Origin: Massariosphaeria phaeospora
Lineage: Eukaryota > Ascomycota > Dothideomycetes > Pleosporales
DNA length: 64,000 nt
Direction of reading: 5' to 3'
NCBI GenBank assembly: GCA_011032825.1
Contig: JAADJZ010000026.1
Span: 1-64,000 of the forward strand
Positions 20,081 through 31,487 of this stretch are shown in pieces. The translations under genes and the position numbers were made by a program. The notes under the pieces are model-generated. The model had not been told where the DNA came from and ran no database searches. It saw nothing but the letters and a program-made list of their open reading frames with translations. The stretch's first letter is position 1. Each line of letters opens with the position of its first letter.

Positions 20081-21082
20081 CTAGGCTTCGACCGCATGCC
20101 ACCCACCTGGATCGGATAGATTGTACGTCCCAGGAAACTTGGCAAAGTCATAGCCATCCAAGCTCCCTCCACCCGAACCCATCACGTTGATATGGGCGCA
20201 GCTCACGTAGAACTGCGGCGGGCCATAGTCGTTACCCCTCATGAAATGCTCCATTCGAAGCAGATATTTCCCGGGCGGGGTTTTGGTGGGGATCGAGAAC
20301 TCAATCTACGTTTGCGACAACAGCCTATCAGTGCATGCATATTGGCTATGGGAAAGGTGGTCGTCGACCAAATACAGAAGGGATGGTTGACACGAAGGGT
20401 ATACACACCTTGGCCTTTTGGTACACAATCCAGTAGTTCGGGTTCGGCGTCGTGTTCTCCGCTGCGGTAATAGACGCGATCTTGAACCACTGGCCGTCGT
20501 AGCCGGTGAACGTCGACAAGTCGTCACCCGGCGCTCTCGCTAGATAGGCTTGCGCCGGACCATCATGGAAGATGTAGTTCTGTAAGAGGCTATCAGCCAC
20601 TCAGCTTTCGACTAGAAGTGGTATGGAGCGCCTTACGTAACCGTCCCAGTCCTTGTTTGGAGTTCCCACGAAGATGTGGAACCCGACTTCAGAGCCCGCG
20701 ATGACGTCCGCTGTCTCGGTCTTTGCCGCGGCGTTGAACGCGTCGCGGTTGCAGGTGATGTCCCGGTGGTAGATGTCCTCAACCGGATGACCCTTCTTGA
20801 CTTCATGACCGGCGGGGTAGCCTGGGGCGTCGGCAATTTCGCTGGAAGGCAACATGTCAACACGGGGCTGTGTGGTGTATTGGCTGGCATGGAACCATAC
20901 CGGACGTGTTTGAAAGGCGGAGTGACAATGTTGTTTACGATAAAGGAGGGGAAATAGTCTAAGAATGATGTCAGGCGGATGCTACAGAAGGGTTGACTTT
21001 CGGAGTGAGGCGAATACTGACAATGACAGTGGACAATGCTGGCGAGGAGCCCGAGCTGGACGAGAGCAAGAGTGGTCTTCAT
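20081..21082 (-). CDS. AA9 lytic polysaccharide monooxygenase (five exons, 239 aa)
   Basis: Exons are 21082-21022, 20958-20901, 20841-20637, 20579-20409 and 20305-20081; introns of 63, 59, 57 and 103 nt all keep phase. The signal peptide (MKTTLALVQLGLLAS) is followed by HCHYYFP, giving the N-terminal His of the copper brace (His18 or His20). Other family marks are DITC, the second copper His in FHDGP (His113), WFKI, the second-sphere His185 (RMEH) and Gln196, and the axial Tyr198 in QFYVSC. The enzyme would oxidatively cleave cellulose or related glucans outside the cell. There is no CBM1, since the protein ends soon after the GGSLDGYDFAKFPGTY segment. Two Cys (DITC and SCAH) are placed for a disulfide. 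Confidence 0.88.
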
Positions 21083-22475
21083 GTTACGCGATGGTGGATC
21101 TCGTTAGATGTAAATGCGGCTATAAAGTGGAACCCCTCCTCCCCATCTTATACTCCTTGATGCCAACTTACCACGTGCACAAGCTTCTAAAGTCCATCCG
21201 AAGACGATCGCAAAGCTTTCTCACCGAAAACACAAGTCTATGCCCGGCTAAGCATCCGCCTATTTTGATACCAGGTGTACCTTGGCCTTTACTTTAGATG
21301 CGTCTATCTGGTTGGTTCTAATCCCTGTAGGTCGTTCCATTTCGGGAAACGGGATTCGAAGGCTGTTCCGGCTCAATGTCACAAATTGACTGGCGGTAGA
21401 ATCTGCGATGCTACACTGAAATGCAACAGTATCAACCTTGCGAATATTGTATATAGAAAACAGTTGCTGTGCTCACATATAAGTCAATAAAGCTTTCCTT
21501 ATTGAGCCTCATTATGACAGTACTAATGTTTGATATAACATGACTTTCTCTTGTCGTCACTAACACGTGATGTCCTTATGATTATCTCCTCGGAACTTCG
21601 AGGCTGCAACGACGATTCACGGTCTTCAAGGCTAGCAATCTTTCTGTAAATACCAGTATCATGACAGCAACGTTTGCAGCACCGATGTGAATAAATTCAC
21701 GCATCTAAAGATGAACTTATCCGGATATTTGAGTCACGTGAGTGTGATGTTCCAGAGTGCAAACCGCACACTATTAGCGAGCGCTTGGTTAATTAATAGC
21801 TCATAACTATCTATAACTTTTTCGAAAGATATAGCCGAAAGAATTGGCAGGGCTCCATGGAGGACGGCATTCTCAATCAATCCTCCAAGAACCAAGATCT
21901 CAAAACGGATTACCTTCCGACCTCCCCGCACTTCTAACCATCACCAGGATCCGGCGGACCTGTCAGCAACTCCAAATTACGCAAGCTTGACTCCAATCGC
22001 CTCATACCTTCATGGTACGCATCGAGCGGCGGATTGTCGAATTCCGACTTCTCCCCACTCCTTTCAATCATCTTTCCAAACAGAGGATGCCGGTCCTCGA
22101 GTGAAATGTCGCTCAGTGCTTGCGTGCCGGTCATGCTTTTCACATGAGCAGAAGTGATCTTCGTGGCGTTTCGAACCGTCCCAGGCGCACGTGTACGTCA
22201 CGGGCATGTGGGTTTTGGAAGTTGCTGGATGACGTTTTCGAGGTACTTTGCTTGTTTACAGAAGCTTCCCTTTTATGATTAGACTAGACTAAGCCCTCGA
22301 ATGAATGTAAGTGTTAGTAGAGTGCGTGGATCAGATGGGCTTGACGAATAACCGGTTTGATGCCTGCGGTTCGGGAGCTTGGTACGTAGTACTTCGCCCT
22401 AGGAGTTATTCCCAGGTTTCTTGTAAGATTCCTAGTTTCTTTAGTTCTGGTATTGTGGAGAAACTATGATAGAGG
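21083..22475. other. AT-rich intergenic interval with one doubtful small ORF
   Basis: No recognisable gene is present. A minus-strand ORF at 21934-22143 (69 aa, described separately) is the only coding-like stretch. The DNA becomes clearly more AT-rich from about 21480. Confidence 0.45.
21934..22143 (-). CDS. Doubtful small ORF, 69 aa, possibly the last exon of a lost gene
   Basis: The peptide is hydrophilic with balanced composition (LEDRHPLFGKMIERSGEKS in the middle, then a helix-like RRLESSLRNLELL) and ends in a Gly/Asp/Pro tail. It looks more protein-like than the surrounding random ORFs, but it has no domain, and the upstream sequence offers no clear start region. It may be a gene relic. 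Confidence 0.25.
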   Translation of the reverse strand: MKSMTGTQALSDISLEDRHPLFGKMIERSGEKSEFDNPPLDAYHEGMRRLESSLRNLELLTGPPDPGDG

Positions 22476-23174
22476 TTAAAGGGAGACTGTTAGGTTTTGC
22501 GACGCGTTGCCCCGTATAACTTGAAAGATGTAGAAGTAATTGATGGTACAAGTAGCATTGGCAGAGGCAGCTTTAGACGGCAGGTCCAGAATCCGTGTGG
22601 CTGTGATTCTCTTCGTGCAATCCAAGACAGTGCTGATAATAGTCAGGCTGTTAGGGCGTTTGCGATAGCAAGTAACACCAAAGTAGAGTGTGAAAAGCTT
22701 CGTCAAGTACACCTTCACATCATCAATAATTCAATTGTACGTTGGGTCGTTCATTTCACTTGAAGCTAAAGCCACGAGAAGAGCTTTCGCAAGTGTCTCC
22801 GAGTGCAACCGGAATTCGCTATAGCAATCGGAGTTTGCGCCGCGTTGCATGGACCGGGAATCCATAATAAGAAAGTCAGCAGTGATGTTCTCTAATAAGC
22901 TTGCCGATGTCCGGACGACATACACATGCGCCATGTATGCCACCAGCCTCGATCGGATTATCCGTCATGTATCCGAGATCCCACCGGTATTGTATAATTT
23001 GCTGTTGGATGATGCTGTTGGCAATGTAAAGAGTAGAACTAAAGAAGTTCCTGAATCCGATTGACTCTGCCAGATTGATCGAAAGATCTCAGAATCCTTT
23101 GTAGAGTAGTCAACAACACGTTCAGCGAGACTTTGTCGGTTGCATCGATGGCAGTCTCGAGTGCGTCCCTTCAT
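22476..23174 (-). pseudogene. Degraded ORF with two in-frame stops, family unknown
   Basis: One minus-strand frame is coding-like across 699 bp but is broken by TGA at 22965-22967 and TGA at 22731-22733. Both breaks would be healed by a TGG codon. The pieces between read as ordinary protein (for example LAKALLVALASSEMNDP, then a YFGVTCYRKRP segment). The surrounding DNA is AT-rich. I do not recognise the family, and the reading frame upstream of 23174 is ambiguous. Confidence 0.4.
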
Positions 23175-23993
23175 ATCCAGTTACTTAGTTTATTAAGATC
23201 ATGGCGATCTGTATTAATTTGAAGCGTCGCGATGAACTGCGGAAAGATCTAACTCTTGAACGAGGTACAGCTGTCTGGAACTGCAGCTTTGTCTGTAGTG
23301 CTTGAGAAAGTCAGTCATTGTATCTTAGGGAGCATGATATCATATCCTTTCAACTTTATATCTCCTTACAATTGTGGAAATTTTAATCTAGCGTCATTGT
23401 GCCTGCTTTCTTTAGGTCTCGAATCTAGGCCAGAGACCATCATCATATCTTAATGCTAGAAATGAGAACTTGCCACCTAGAAGTTTCTGCCAAATTACAG
23501 GACCAAAGGAGTATACATTGGTGTACTTTAGCCGATCTCAGGGTATTTCTTAAGGCGCTTCTGGTGCTATATAAGCTTCGGTATATCCGGGAAAATGTCG
23601 GAGGACTGAACCACCGCAGTTTGTGTCGATAACTCACATGTCGAATTCCGGTAAGTTCGCGATGACATCGTGCTCTGGGTTGTTGCAGATGATGATATTT
23701 CAGGCTTGATATCTCAGGGTTCGATATTAAAAACGTAGAGCTAGAAGAATTATTCTCAAGGCCTTATAGCTCATTGCAATTCTAGTGCATGAGACTGCGG
23801 ATCTCGATCGGAGATACACATTACCGAAATAGGTCACCGGAACCAACGCAGGAAGACGTATATTGCCACAAGCATATTGCTAACAGAGTTAAATGCAGCG
23901 GGATATCAAGGATACCTAGAGAGACATTCCGGCAACTACGCGTATCGTTAACATGATTCCGTAATTTCCTCGGGATAAACCACGAACCAGGAG
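23175..23993. other. AT-rich interval, nothing recognised
   Basis: Short ORFs only. The base composition resembles decayed repeats or old duplicated DNA, but no terminal repeats or protein remnants could be defined by eye. Confidence 0.4.
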
Positions 23994-25174
23994 TTGCTCG
24001 AGCATCTCGCAGGTTTCAACAGAAACTTGAAGAGCATTCTCCCCGAGCCGCTCCAGCGCTTTCTAGAGACCGACCTGCCTGCCACTGTCTGCGCTATAAC
24101 GACTGATGAGGAGTTGCGAGGCTTATCCGGTGCAATGACACAGTCTACTTACTTGCAGTCTCAGGTAGCATGGACTTGCGTGATACACGGACTGACTAAG
24201 GTCTCACAGGGGAGCCATTTCGACCTTGAATCGATTGAAGCAGTCAACGAGAGCGATAAAACGAAAGGCCATTACCAGGCGACGAACTGCTCGTGTCGTG
24301 GCTTGCTGCTTGACCGGATATCCTGGGAGAAATGTTCCGAAGACGGGAACACTCGAATGGCCAGAGCATCAAGTTTTCTTGCGGGAGACAAGTGTGAGAA
24401 GCTCCGACTTCTCCATGCGAAGGATATGTCCAGCAACACGACGCCAAGACGCAGCAATCCAGGTATGCTCTCATTCATTCGCTTCAGGAAAAGCCACCAC
24501 AGACGCGTCATCTTTCCAAGCTCCTATAGACGTGCAAAACAGTCCAGCTTCCCCTGTTGGAGATACGCGTCCAGCTCGAGCGCTCTCTTTGCCGGGCAAT
24601 CTTCTTGTACCAATTCTCTGGTTAGTTGCATTATTACTTCCGTTCCTAAAATTTTATCTTCTTAGAGACACCACACAGCGTCGTTTCGGCATCCCATACT
24701 GTGCGTATGGTATCAGGGGTTCGCTGTCGCTGAGCCTTGCATCTTTAGATTCGGACACGCTCGTGAGGAAGTGGATGTGTCAGTAATGTTCACCGACAGG
24801 GGTTCTGTGAGTAAGAAGCTCAAGCAGCAGAAAAGTTATTGGTCTTCGGATGATCCCCTAAGTAGCAAGCAAAAACGGACGAACCAGTCGTTCCAAAGGT
24901 CGCTTGGCATCTACTCGCGGAGCTGTGTGCTACTAGAGATCAGAGCGTGGCGGCCATTGGAGAGCTACACATGGGATTCGGAAAACGATCGATCATAAGA
25001 AATGCATGGTATCGAAGGCTGCTAAGGGGGGAGGATAAGCGTCGAGCTACGCGTGGTCCTTGGTATGCGGATGCGGTCATGCTTGCTTTCAATGGTCTAC
25101 CCCGGAGATTTGGACATATTTGCAGGGGGCTGGCTTTTTTGTTTCTGCTAGAGCTGGAGGGAATGGTTGTGTGA
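23994..25174 (+). other. Candidate multi-exon or decayed gene, function unknown
   Basis: Three plus-strand frames are successively coding-like: 23994-24470 (helical start with LEHLAGFNRNLKSILPEPL), 24470-24760 (includes a membrane-like segment LLVPILWLVALLLPFLKFY), and 24760-25174 (ends with a GPWYADAVMLAFNGLPRRF segment). I could not join them with convincing introns; one GT-AG pair near 24460-24490 is only 25 nt. It may be a real gene with introns I did not resolve, or a relic. No known domain was recognised. Confidence 0.3.
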
Positions 25175-26057
25175 GGCGTTAATTGGACGGTTTAACACTT
25201 TGGACGAAGTTCAGGAGGTTGGGGGCGATGACGTAGCAATCCCCGCACTAATGGCTTGTACCACACTCGGGCACCAGAAGCACTCTTCGCGAGACAGAAC
25301 ATTTCGCGGGATTACTGCAACAAGTCTTGTTTGTTCTTAGCGTAAGCTAATTGTATGGTTTGTTTTGTAAAGCGCGCCCGCGCGCTATGGGAACTACGGT
25401 TCGTCAAGATGGCTCCTATCAATCCTCGCACTCTTCCCGAGCTAAAGCATCAAGGCAGAATCGAACATTGACACGAGCGAGAAACTCGTGTTCGATGTCG
25501 GAGAGTACAGCAGAGCTCGGAGAACCATTTGCGAGGCAGACCACTATCGAACGAAAACAACACGACAACCCCCGCCAGTTCACCACCTCAACCCTCTTTG
25601 GGCAAAGATGAGCTCCTGTCACAAACAAAGGCACGTATGATTGGGTGATACCCACGTTGTACTATGCACATAGGACTTGCAACACTTCATCATCTCGCTT
25701 GGGATATCCGTCAACGCATTCGCGTTGTACTAATGAATCAAACTGGTCACACGGTGTGTGGCAGACGAGGTGTGATTGATCTGATTTGTAGGCTGTGCAT
25801 GGTACACGTTTCGTCTTCGACTGTCGTAATCTGTGAGACGGGAACTATGCATCTTGGTACTCCTTTTACGCTTCTACTTGCCCCGGGCACCTCTTTCCGC
25901 CCCGAAAATGCGATCACGACCTCTGACGGCGTACAACGGAACCGTCTTGGCCCCATGGCACCGTTCTCGCGGAACATAAGTACGGAAGGTATCCTTGGGC
26001 GGCAGCAAACGAGATTTTGCTCGGGCTTTTCCACGATCAATCATCGTCCTCGTCAAC
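25175..26057. other. Intergenic, contains one copy of a dispersed repeat
   Basis: Nothing coding was recognised. The stretch 25361-25425 is similar to 45916-45970 (see findings). The last few hundred bases should contain the promoter of the lectin-like gene. Confidence 0.4.
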
Positions 26058-28032
26058 ATGGCCCATGTCTATAATTCGCCTGTAAGTCCAGAAGGACTTT
26101 GGAGCTCTCCACAAGCTCAAACAGTTCCGCAACATGGAATTGCCGCTGAGCTGGAAAGGTATGGAAACCTGAAGCAACCTTGCCTTCTTCGCGTATCCCG
26201 GTGATTTGCTGATCATCAACAGTCCCATCCCATCGAACGCGACGCCAGCAGTCTCTCCACGTTCACCATCGCCGTCAACTGCACCAGAGGTCGTCGAGAC
26301 GATTCACACTCCTGCGCTGTCGAAGGAGAAATCGTACCCACTCTCTCCCCGTTGGCAATCGCCGTCCGAAGCACCTGAGGTAGTCGACACCCGTATACCC
26401 TATAGCGTCTACAGCAGTCCGCCAATGTCGCCCAGCGCTGGGGTAGGCTCCAACGATCCGCCACCACCCTTTGCAGAGCTTGCGTTTCATGATAAAAAGG
26501 GATCCGATGCGCGACCGCCCGTCGAACCACCTGTCACTGAGCAACAGCCTCGGATCTGTGGTATGCGGAAGCGCTGGTTTATTGTCTCCTTGACTGCCAT
26601 CATGGCGTGCTTGATTGCCGTTGGTCTTGGGGTTGGTCTAGGGTTAGGCTTGGGCCGCAAAGGAAAAGACTCGTAAGTTCATTTCATGACCTATTCGGAT
26701 TTGGCTCCGAGACTCAACGCATTCAGGCCCGCTACCGTAGGTCATCCATATTGTCGTAATCATCCAGAACTCTGCATCGGGGGCACTCTCGATCCGAACT
26801 TCTACTCGAAGAAAGGAGCGTTCAACGGGTCTGGAATCGCAGTAGCGGGACAAGCGGGGGATCCACTATGGGAGGGAGAGAACACTCGAATGTTTACCCT
26901 GTACTTCCAACACTGGACGGGGGATCTCAGATCCATAAAGTACACAGGAGGGAAGAAATGGATTGGTGGTACGAAAGAACAAACCGTCGCCACAGACGCA
27001 AAGAGCGCAACACCAATCTCAACAGTGGCTTTCAAATCGCAGGACAACTCATCCATCGTGAGTCTTCGAATTAGCCTGTTATTCTCGACCTGACCCAACA
27101 TGCCGTGTTTAGTTCCATGTCTTCTACATCTCCAAAGATAACATCATCAAACAAGTAACGCAGACGAATAAATCGAAGGAATGGACGCCTGGGCCACTAA
27201 ACAAACACAACCTTCGAGCCTTCGATTCTCCTAGTGTAGGTCTACAAGCATGCTGGAAAGGTAATTACTACGGTGAAGCAGATTATTCAAAGTTCCCCAC
27301 TCCGTCGGGCAACACTAATGAAGTACCGTTGGACGCCAGATTGGGAATCAACATCTGGTTTGCCACTGATGAGACTACGTTCCAGCAATATACGTGGTAC
27401 GAAGGAAAGGAGGAGTGGTTGGAGCCGAAGAATGATGCAAAACGACTAGGGATGAATGGCCATGCAGGGGTGGGCTGTTACAGCTGGGGACGTAAGAAGC
27501 TTCCACATTACACTCTCAATCTCTTTTTGAATCATGCTAACGTTCACTCACTCTTCTAGCTGGAACAGTACAGTACTTCATGATAAACAACCGATACAAC
27601 GGCACTGAGATCTGGTGGAAAGATACGAACTGGACTAGCACTGATAGTAGCGATGCACATGTGATCAATACATGGGTCAATGCAACCGATGCTGCCATCA
27701 CGGGCCTCCACCCCGCCACCTCCCTCGGCTACACTACCTACCTCTTTGGGCAAATGGCTGACAACACAGTCAGCGGCTTCAACGTCACCTTTTCTGCCGA
27801 GAACTCAACGGTTCCACGCGAAGACGAATTTACAATCTCCACCTCGAGTGGGCCGGCAAAAGGGCTGGGTGGAACGCACCTGACAAACACGGCATTCAAG
27901 CTGAACGTTACCGGCTGGAAAGATAATATGTTTGTGTTTTATCAAACCGAGGGGGATGATATCACCGTTTTTACAAGGTCAGAGCGTGGTTCTGAGTGGA
28001 TGAATGAGTCTATTCCAATACCGCATGATTAG
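26058..28032 (+). CDS. Single-pass membrane protein with fucose-lectin-like propeller (577 aa)
   Basis: Exons are 26058-26158, 26223-26672, 26727-27057, 27113-27491 and 27560-28032; introns of 64, 54, 55 and 68 nt keep phase throughout. The N-terminal ~155 residues are Pro/Ser-rich and cytosolic in character. They are followed by CGMRKRW, one membrane segment and a Gly-rich stretch (VGLGVGLGLGLG). The outer part (~190-577) has repeated strands with Trp/Tyr motifs (LYFQHW, VFYISKDN, NIWFATD, VQYFMIN, MFVFYQTEGDD), as in fungal fucose-specific lectin propellers. Several N-x-S/T sites fit an extracellular location. This type-II layout is common in Pezizomycotina. Glycan binding is inferred, not shown. 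Confidence 0.72.
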
Positions 28033-29335
28033 TTGCGCGATAACAGCAGGAAAATATGGGTTGCGGATTCGGAGGAATTCTTGTTCTGCGGGTTGTTATA
28101 AGGGGACGGCTAGGCCGAGACACGTAAAGCCAAATGATGAACCCATTTTCTTCGCACCACTGCAGAGTACCGACCAGATATCAAGAATGGTACAGAGTAT
28201 GCGAGTCACTGCGTTTCGTTGCTCAATATCAATACAGCATTTGCGCAAACTTTTATCCAATAGCAATACACTACATGATATATCTACCTAGAGTCATTTG
28301 ACCCTGTTAGTAGACACAGAATATCATTTACCCTTCTAGCCACCTAGAAACCACGATGGATGATGAATGATTACTTACAGCATGACGTAGAAAATCCTTT
28401 TGCTATCCCTTTCGCTTTCGTCGACCAATTTGACCACTACTATCTAAACTCCCTACCTGCTTCGTAAACGATGATATCTTTAAATTGGAAGTGTATGACC
28501 AACAAAGTGTCGCTGCCAATCAAATTGCCAATGCTTGCGTCCGGGCCAGGGCACACATCAGAACAAGACTACAGAGGCTGAACATTCGTTCAAGATATAA
28601 GAAGCCTTTATTAACACGATAGTTAGTCTCTTTCCTACGCTGCCCTTTACGATAATTTGATCACGTTCTAGTGGCGACACCCCCTCCCCAACCCGTCCCT
28701 AGCGTACTCCAATCAGCCCCACCGTACCCTAGCCTGCCCCATCAAACAAAGATTGTCAAACGAAGATGTGGAATTGCATCTTTCCTTTCCGCACTTTCGA
28801 AAATCCAGGACTCGGCACAGAAGCGAAAATTGTAGGGTGCATGCAGAATCCGGGGCCGCCCCGATCACCTGACTTGCAAAATCCGGTACCGGAAAACACG
28901 CATCCCAAAGAGGCCATAAGCGAGCATGTAGCAGGATAGCAATACAGACCAGGGTACGCCGCAGGTGCATATGCAGCAGGGTCATGGGTGCATGCAAGCC
29001 TGGCTGGGCGCGCGTATGCAGCAGGGAAGGCGTAGATGGTAGAAATGCAGGATAGAGTAGGCGCATGAGTGGGGGTATGTATGTACATGTACATGTATTG
29101 CGCACGCATGCAATGCAGCAAGCAAGGCGCGGGTATGCAGCACGGGAATAGGCACGGGTATGATGCAGCAGGTTATGCACGCGTAGTATTCAGCAGGGAA
29201 GCGAGCGCCTGTGTGGGGGCAGCGCGTCGCGTTTACTCCTCATGAAGCGAGCGTTACCTAAGCAAAAATTCCAATTATGGGATTTATGCTACAAATTAGC
29301 TAGCAGGTACAGAAACAATACCTACACGCTTCTAC
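28033..29335. other. Intergenic with degenerate short repeats
   Basis: No gene was recognised. A C-rich patch lies near 28680-28740, and a degenerate repeat spans about 28960-29200 (listed separately). Confidence 0.45.
28960..29200. repeat. Degenerate short repeat, unit near TATGCAGCAGGG
   Basis: Variants of (G/T)ATGCAGCA(G)GG recur about six times in 240 bp, separated by GC-rich linkers with GCGCGC and GGGTGCATGC. A small palindromic run of TGTACATGTACATGT lies near 29078. It looks like an old minisatellite. Confidence 0.4.
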
Positions 29336-30736
29336 CTACACCACAATCAACGCCGCAATCCCCACCGCCACCGCGCCCACCAGCCCCGCACTCGGCCACA
29401 ACGCACTCCCCGCTCCCGTGAACAGCGGCATCTCGCCCGTCATCGTAGCCGTAGCATTAAGCTGCCCAGTAGGCTTCGCCATCGCGGAACCAGTAGCGAC
29501 GGCCGCAACCGTCTTCAGCAGCTCCGGCGTCGACGTGTACGTTTCGAGATTGGTGCCGAAAGCGAACGACACGCTGGAAAAGGGCAGGCTGGCGACGGAG
29601 GTCGCGTTGGGGAAGGCGAGGCGGTCGGCGACGGGCTCGGAGGGCTCGAAAGAGGTGCGGTCGAAGGGTCCGGGGCTGAGCACACTGGGATAGGGGATGG
29701 GTCAGCGGGTGTAGAGTGAGTGAGCGGGTGCGAGTCGACTTACGTATCTATTACGTGGGCGATGCCGTTGTACAGGATGGTGTTGGGAAATGTGATGCGC
29801 GCATTGTTGACCCAGGCCGAGCCGTCGGGCAAGACCGTGAAGGTCAGATTGGTGCCTTGCAGGGAGGGAACAGTGACGTTGCCCAGCGATGGGGAGAAGA
29901 TGACGTTATTCGGGATGATGTGGTAGCGGAGGACATCTTGGAGTGTCGCCATGTCGGCCGTCTCCAGCACGGAGCCAATCGACTTGAAGGCTTCGTCTGT
30001 GGGCACGAAGATGGTGAAGTCGGAGATGTTGAGGCCCTTGACGTCGGCGCCCGTCTCGCCCAGCGCGAAGTTGAGTTCAGCGGCCTCGAGCGCGGCGTTC
30101 ATGGCGAGGTAGCCGGCGCGGAAGGTGAAGAGCTGGAAGGGAGCGCCGAATGAGAGGACTGTGTCGATCTTGTGGATGGTGATGCCTTCGCCCAGTTTGA
30201 TGTCCTAGTTGCTAAATCAATGTCTGGTAGAATGAGTATGGAGATGAAGGGATACGGACCGCTTCGGTAACGGTAGAGACAGTCTGCTCTCCAGACAGAA
30301 CGCACACATCGTCTCCGTTCTTCACCAGTCCGTTGTAGGCGCCGCCGGTAAAGTTGGAGAAAGGCTGTCGGTAGTTGACGTATGAATCGTCGAGCAACGT
30401 CTGCGCAAAGGTGGGAATGTCGGTGATGACACTTGCCGGATAGACTCCTTGGAAGACGTGGTTCGCAAGCAGTGCTCCAATTGCAATAGAATCGTTCTTG
30501 TATTCGACGGCTTCGCCTTCAGGAGTATTCCGTGGTATCGCCGCAAAGGCTTCGTTTGTGGGCGCCACGATGGTGATGTTGGAAGCCGCGGCGAGCTTGT
30601 CCGCAAGGCCGTCTACGAGACCGACAAGCTCAAGCAGCGTGCTGAGGTCGTCCTGGGAGGCGAGTAGCGCGGCAATGTCGCCCTGGGCCAGGCAGGAGCC
30701 CGCCATTAACACCGAAGACCAGAGTGATGGACGCAT
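29336..30736 (-). CDS. GPI-anchored fasciclin (FAS1) protein, 428 aa
   Basis: Exons are 30736-30260, 30204-29744 and 29684-29336; introns of 55 and 59 nt keep phase. A signal peptide (SSVLMAGSCLAQ) precedes two FAS1 domains. The first has TIVAPTNEAF and a NHVFQG strand; the second has TIFVPTDEAF, RYHIIPNNV and a final HVIDTVL. The C-terminus has a hydrophobic tail (SAGLVGAVAVGIAALIVV) after a Ser/Thr/Ala-rich stretch, as expected for GPI attachment. Fungal fasciclin proteins sit in the plasma membrane or wall and are linked to adhesion. The first intron uses the less common donor GTCCGT, chosen because it alone keeps the phase. Confidence 0.88.
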
Positions 30737-31487
30737 GATGAAGTGATTTGGAGGCGCAACAAGTGTCGAGAGTTAGGTTGCTGAGCGAGGAAAGGATGAA
30801 GCGTGCGATGCGAGACTACAGAGTCACTCGCGACATGGTCTTCTTATACACCGGACGTGAACAATAGTCGCACGAGATAGCGGCAGCCCCCATGCCTGAA
30901 CGATAGAGTAACGGCCAGCCAAGACGCACTCGGGTACCTGGAGTACGACGCTCGAGGCAACGCCAACAGCTCTACCTAGGTCGTCCTTCCAGATCTTGTT
31001 GTTCTACGCATCATAGTGCCACGACCCATGATGACCAAGGCTGCACAGCCCATTCCTAGACACGCTATCACCAGTCACCGAAGGCATTTCCAGTTTGTAG
31101 GAGCGGGGACGGCCAAAGCTCGCCGGCGCTCTAATGTGGAGACGGCCAAAATTTGCCGATGCATGTCTACGCGAAGACGGTTAAATTTTACCGACTTCAC
31201 GCTTATGCGGGAACGGTTAGATTTGGCCGACTCCACCTTTCAACCATATATGTACAAAAGGTTTTTAGCAGCTCCTGCGACGGGCGCAATATGTGGTTTG
31301 CAGTTCCTGTCAACATCTCTTCCGATTCTCTTCTTTGGCGACTCCACTCGTATGCGGAGAACCATGCGGGCAACATCTCCTGGAAGCATTTCCAGGAGCA
31401 GAGACGGCCAAAAAACTGCCGGATCCTTTCTTATACACGGAAGCAATGTATTCGTCGTGAGATAAAGTTACCAAAGTTTCTCATGCT
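30737..31487. other. Upstream region of the fasciclin gene, includes palindrome array
   Basis: This 751-bp interval lies between the fasciclin start and the 3' end of the Zn2Cys6 gene. A TATA-like TTATACA sits near 30843. Its distinctive content is the CGG-N10-CCG array at 31110-31229 and a related N11 site at 31405-31421. Confidence 0.55.
31110..31229. promoter_or_regulatory. Tandem array of four CGG-N10-CCG palindromes
   Basis: Sites lie at 31110-31125, 31143-31158, 31178-31193 and 31214-31229, a period of 33-36 bp. Each is an inverted CGG pair with an AT-rich 10-bp spacer; the third, CGGTTAAATTTTACCG, is nearly a perfect palindrome. A related CGG-N11-CCG site is at 31405-31421. Inverted CGG triplets are the classic target of Zn2Cys6 dimers, and a spacing of 10 is that of Put3. 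The array is 374-493 bp upstream of the fasciclin start and beside a Zn2Cys6 gene. It may equally be a minisatellite whose unit happens to contain the palindrome. Confidence 0.6.
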
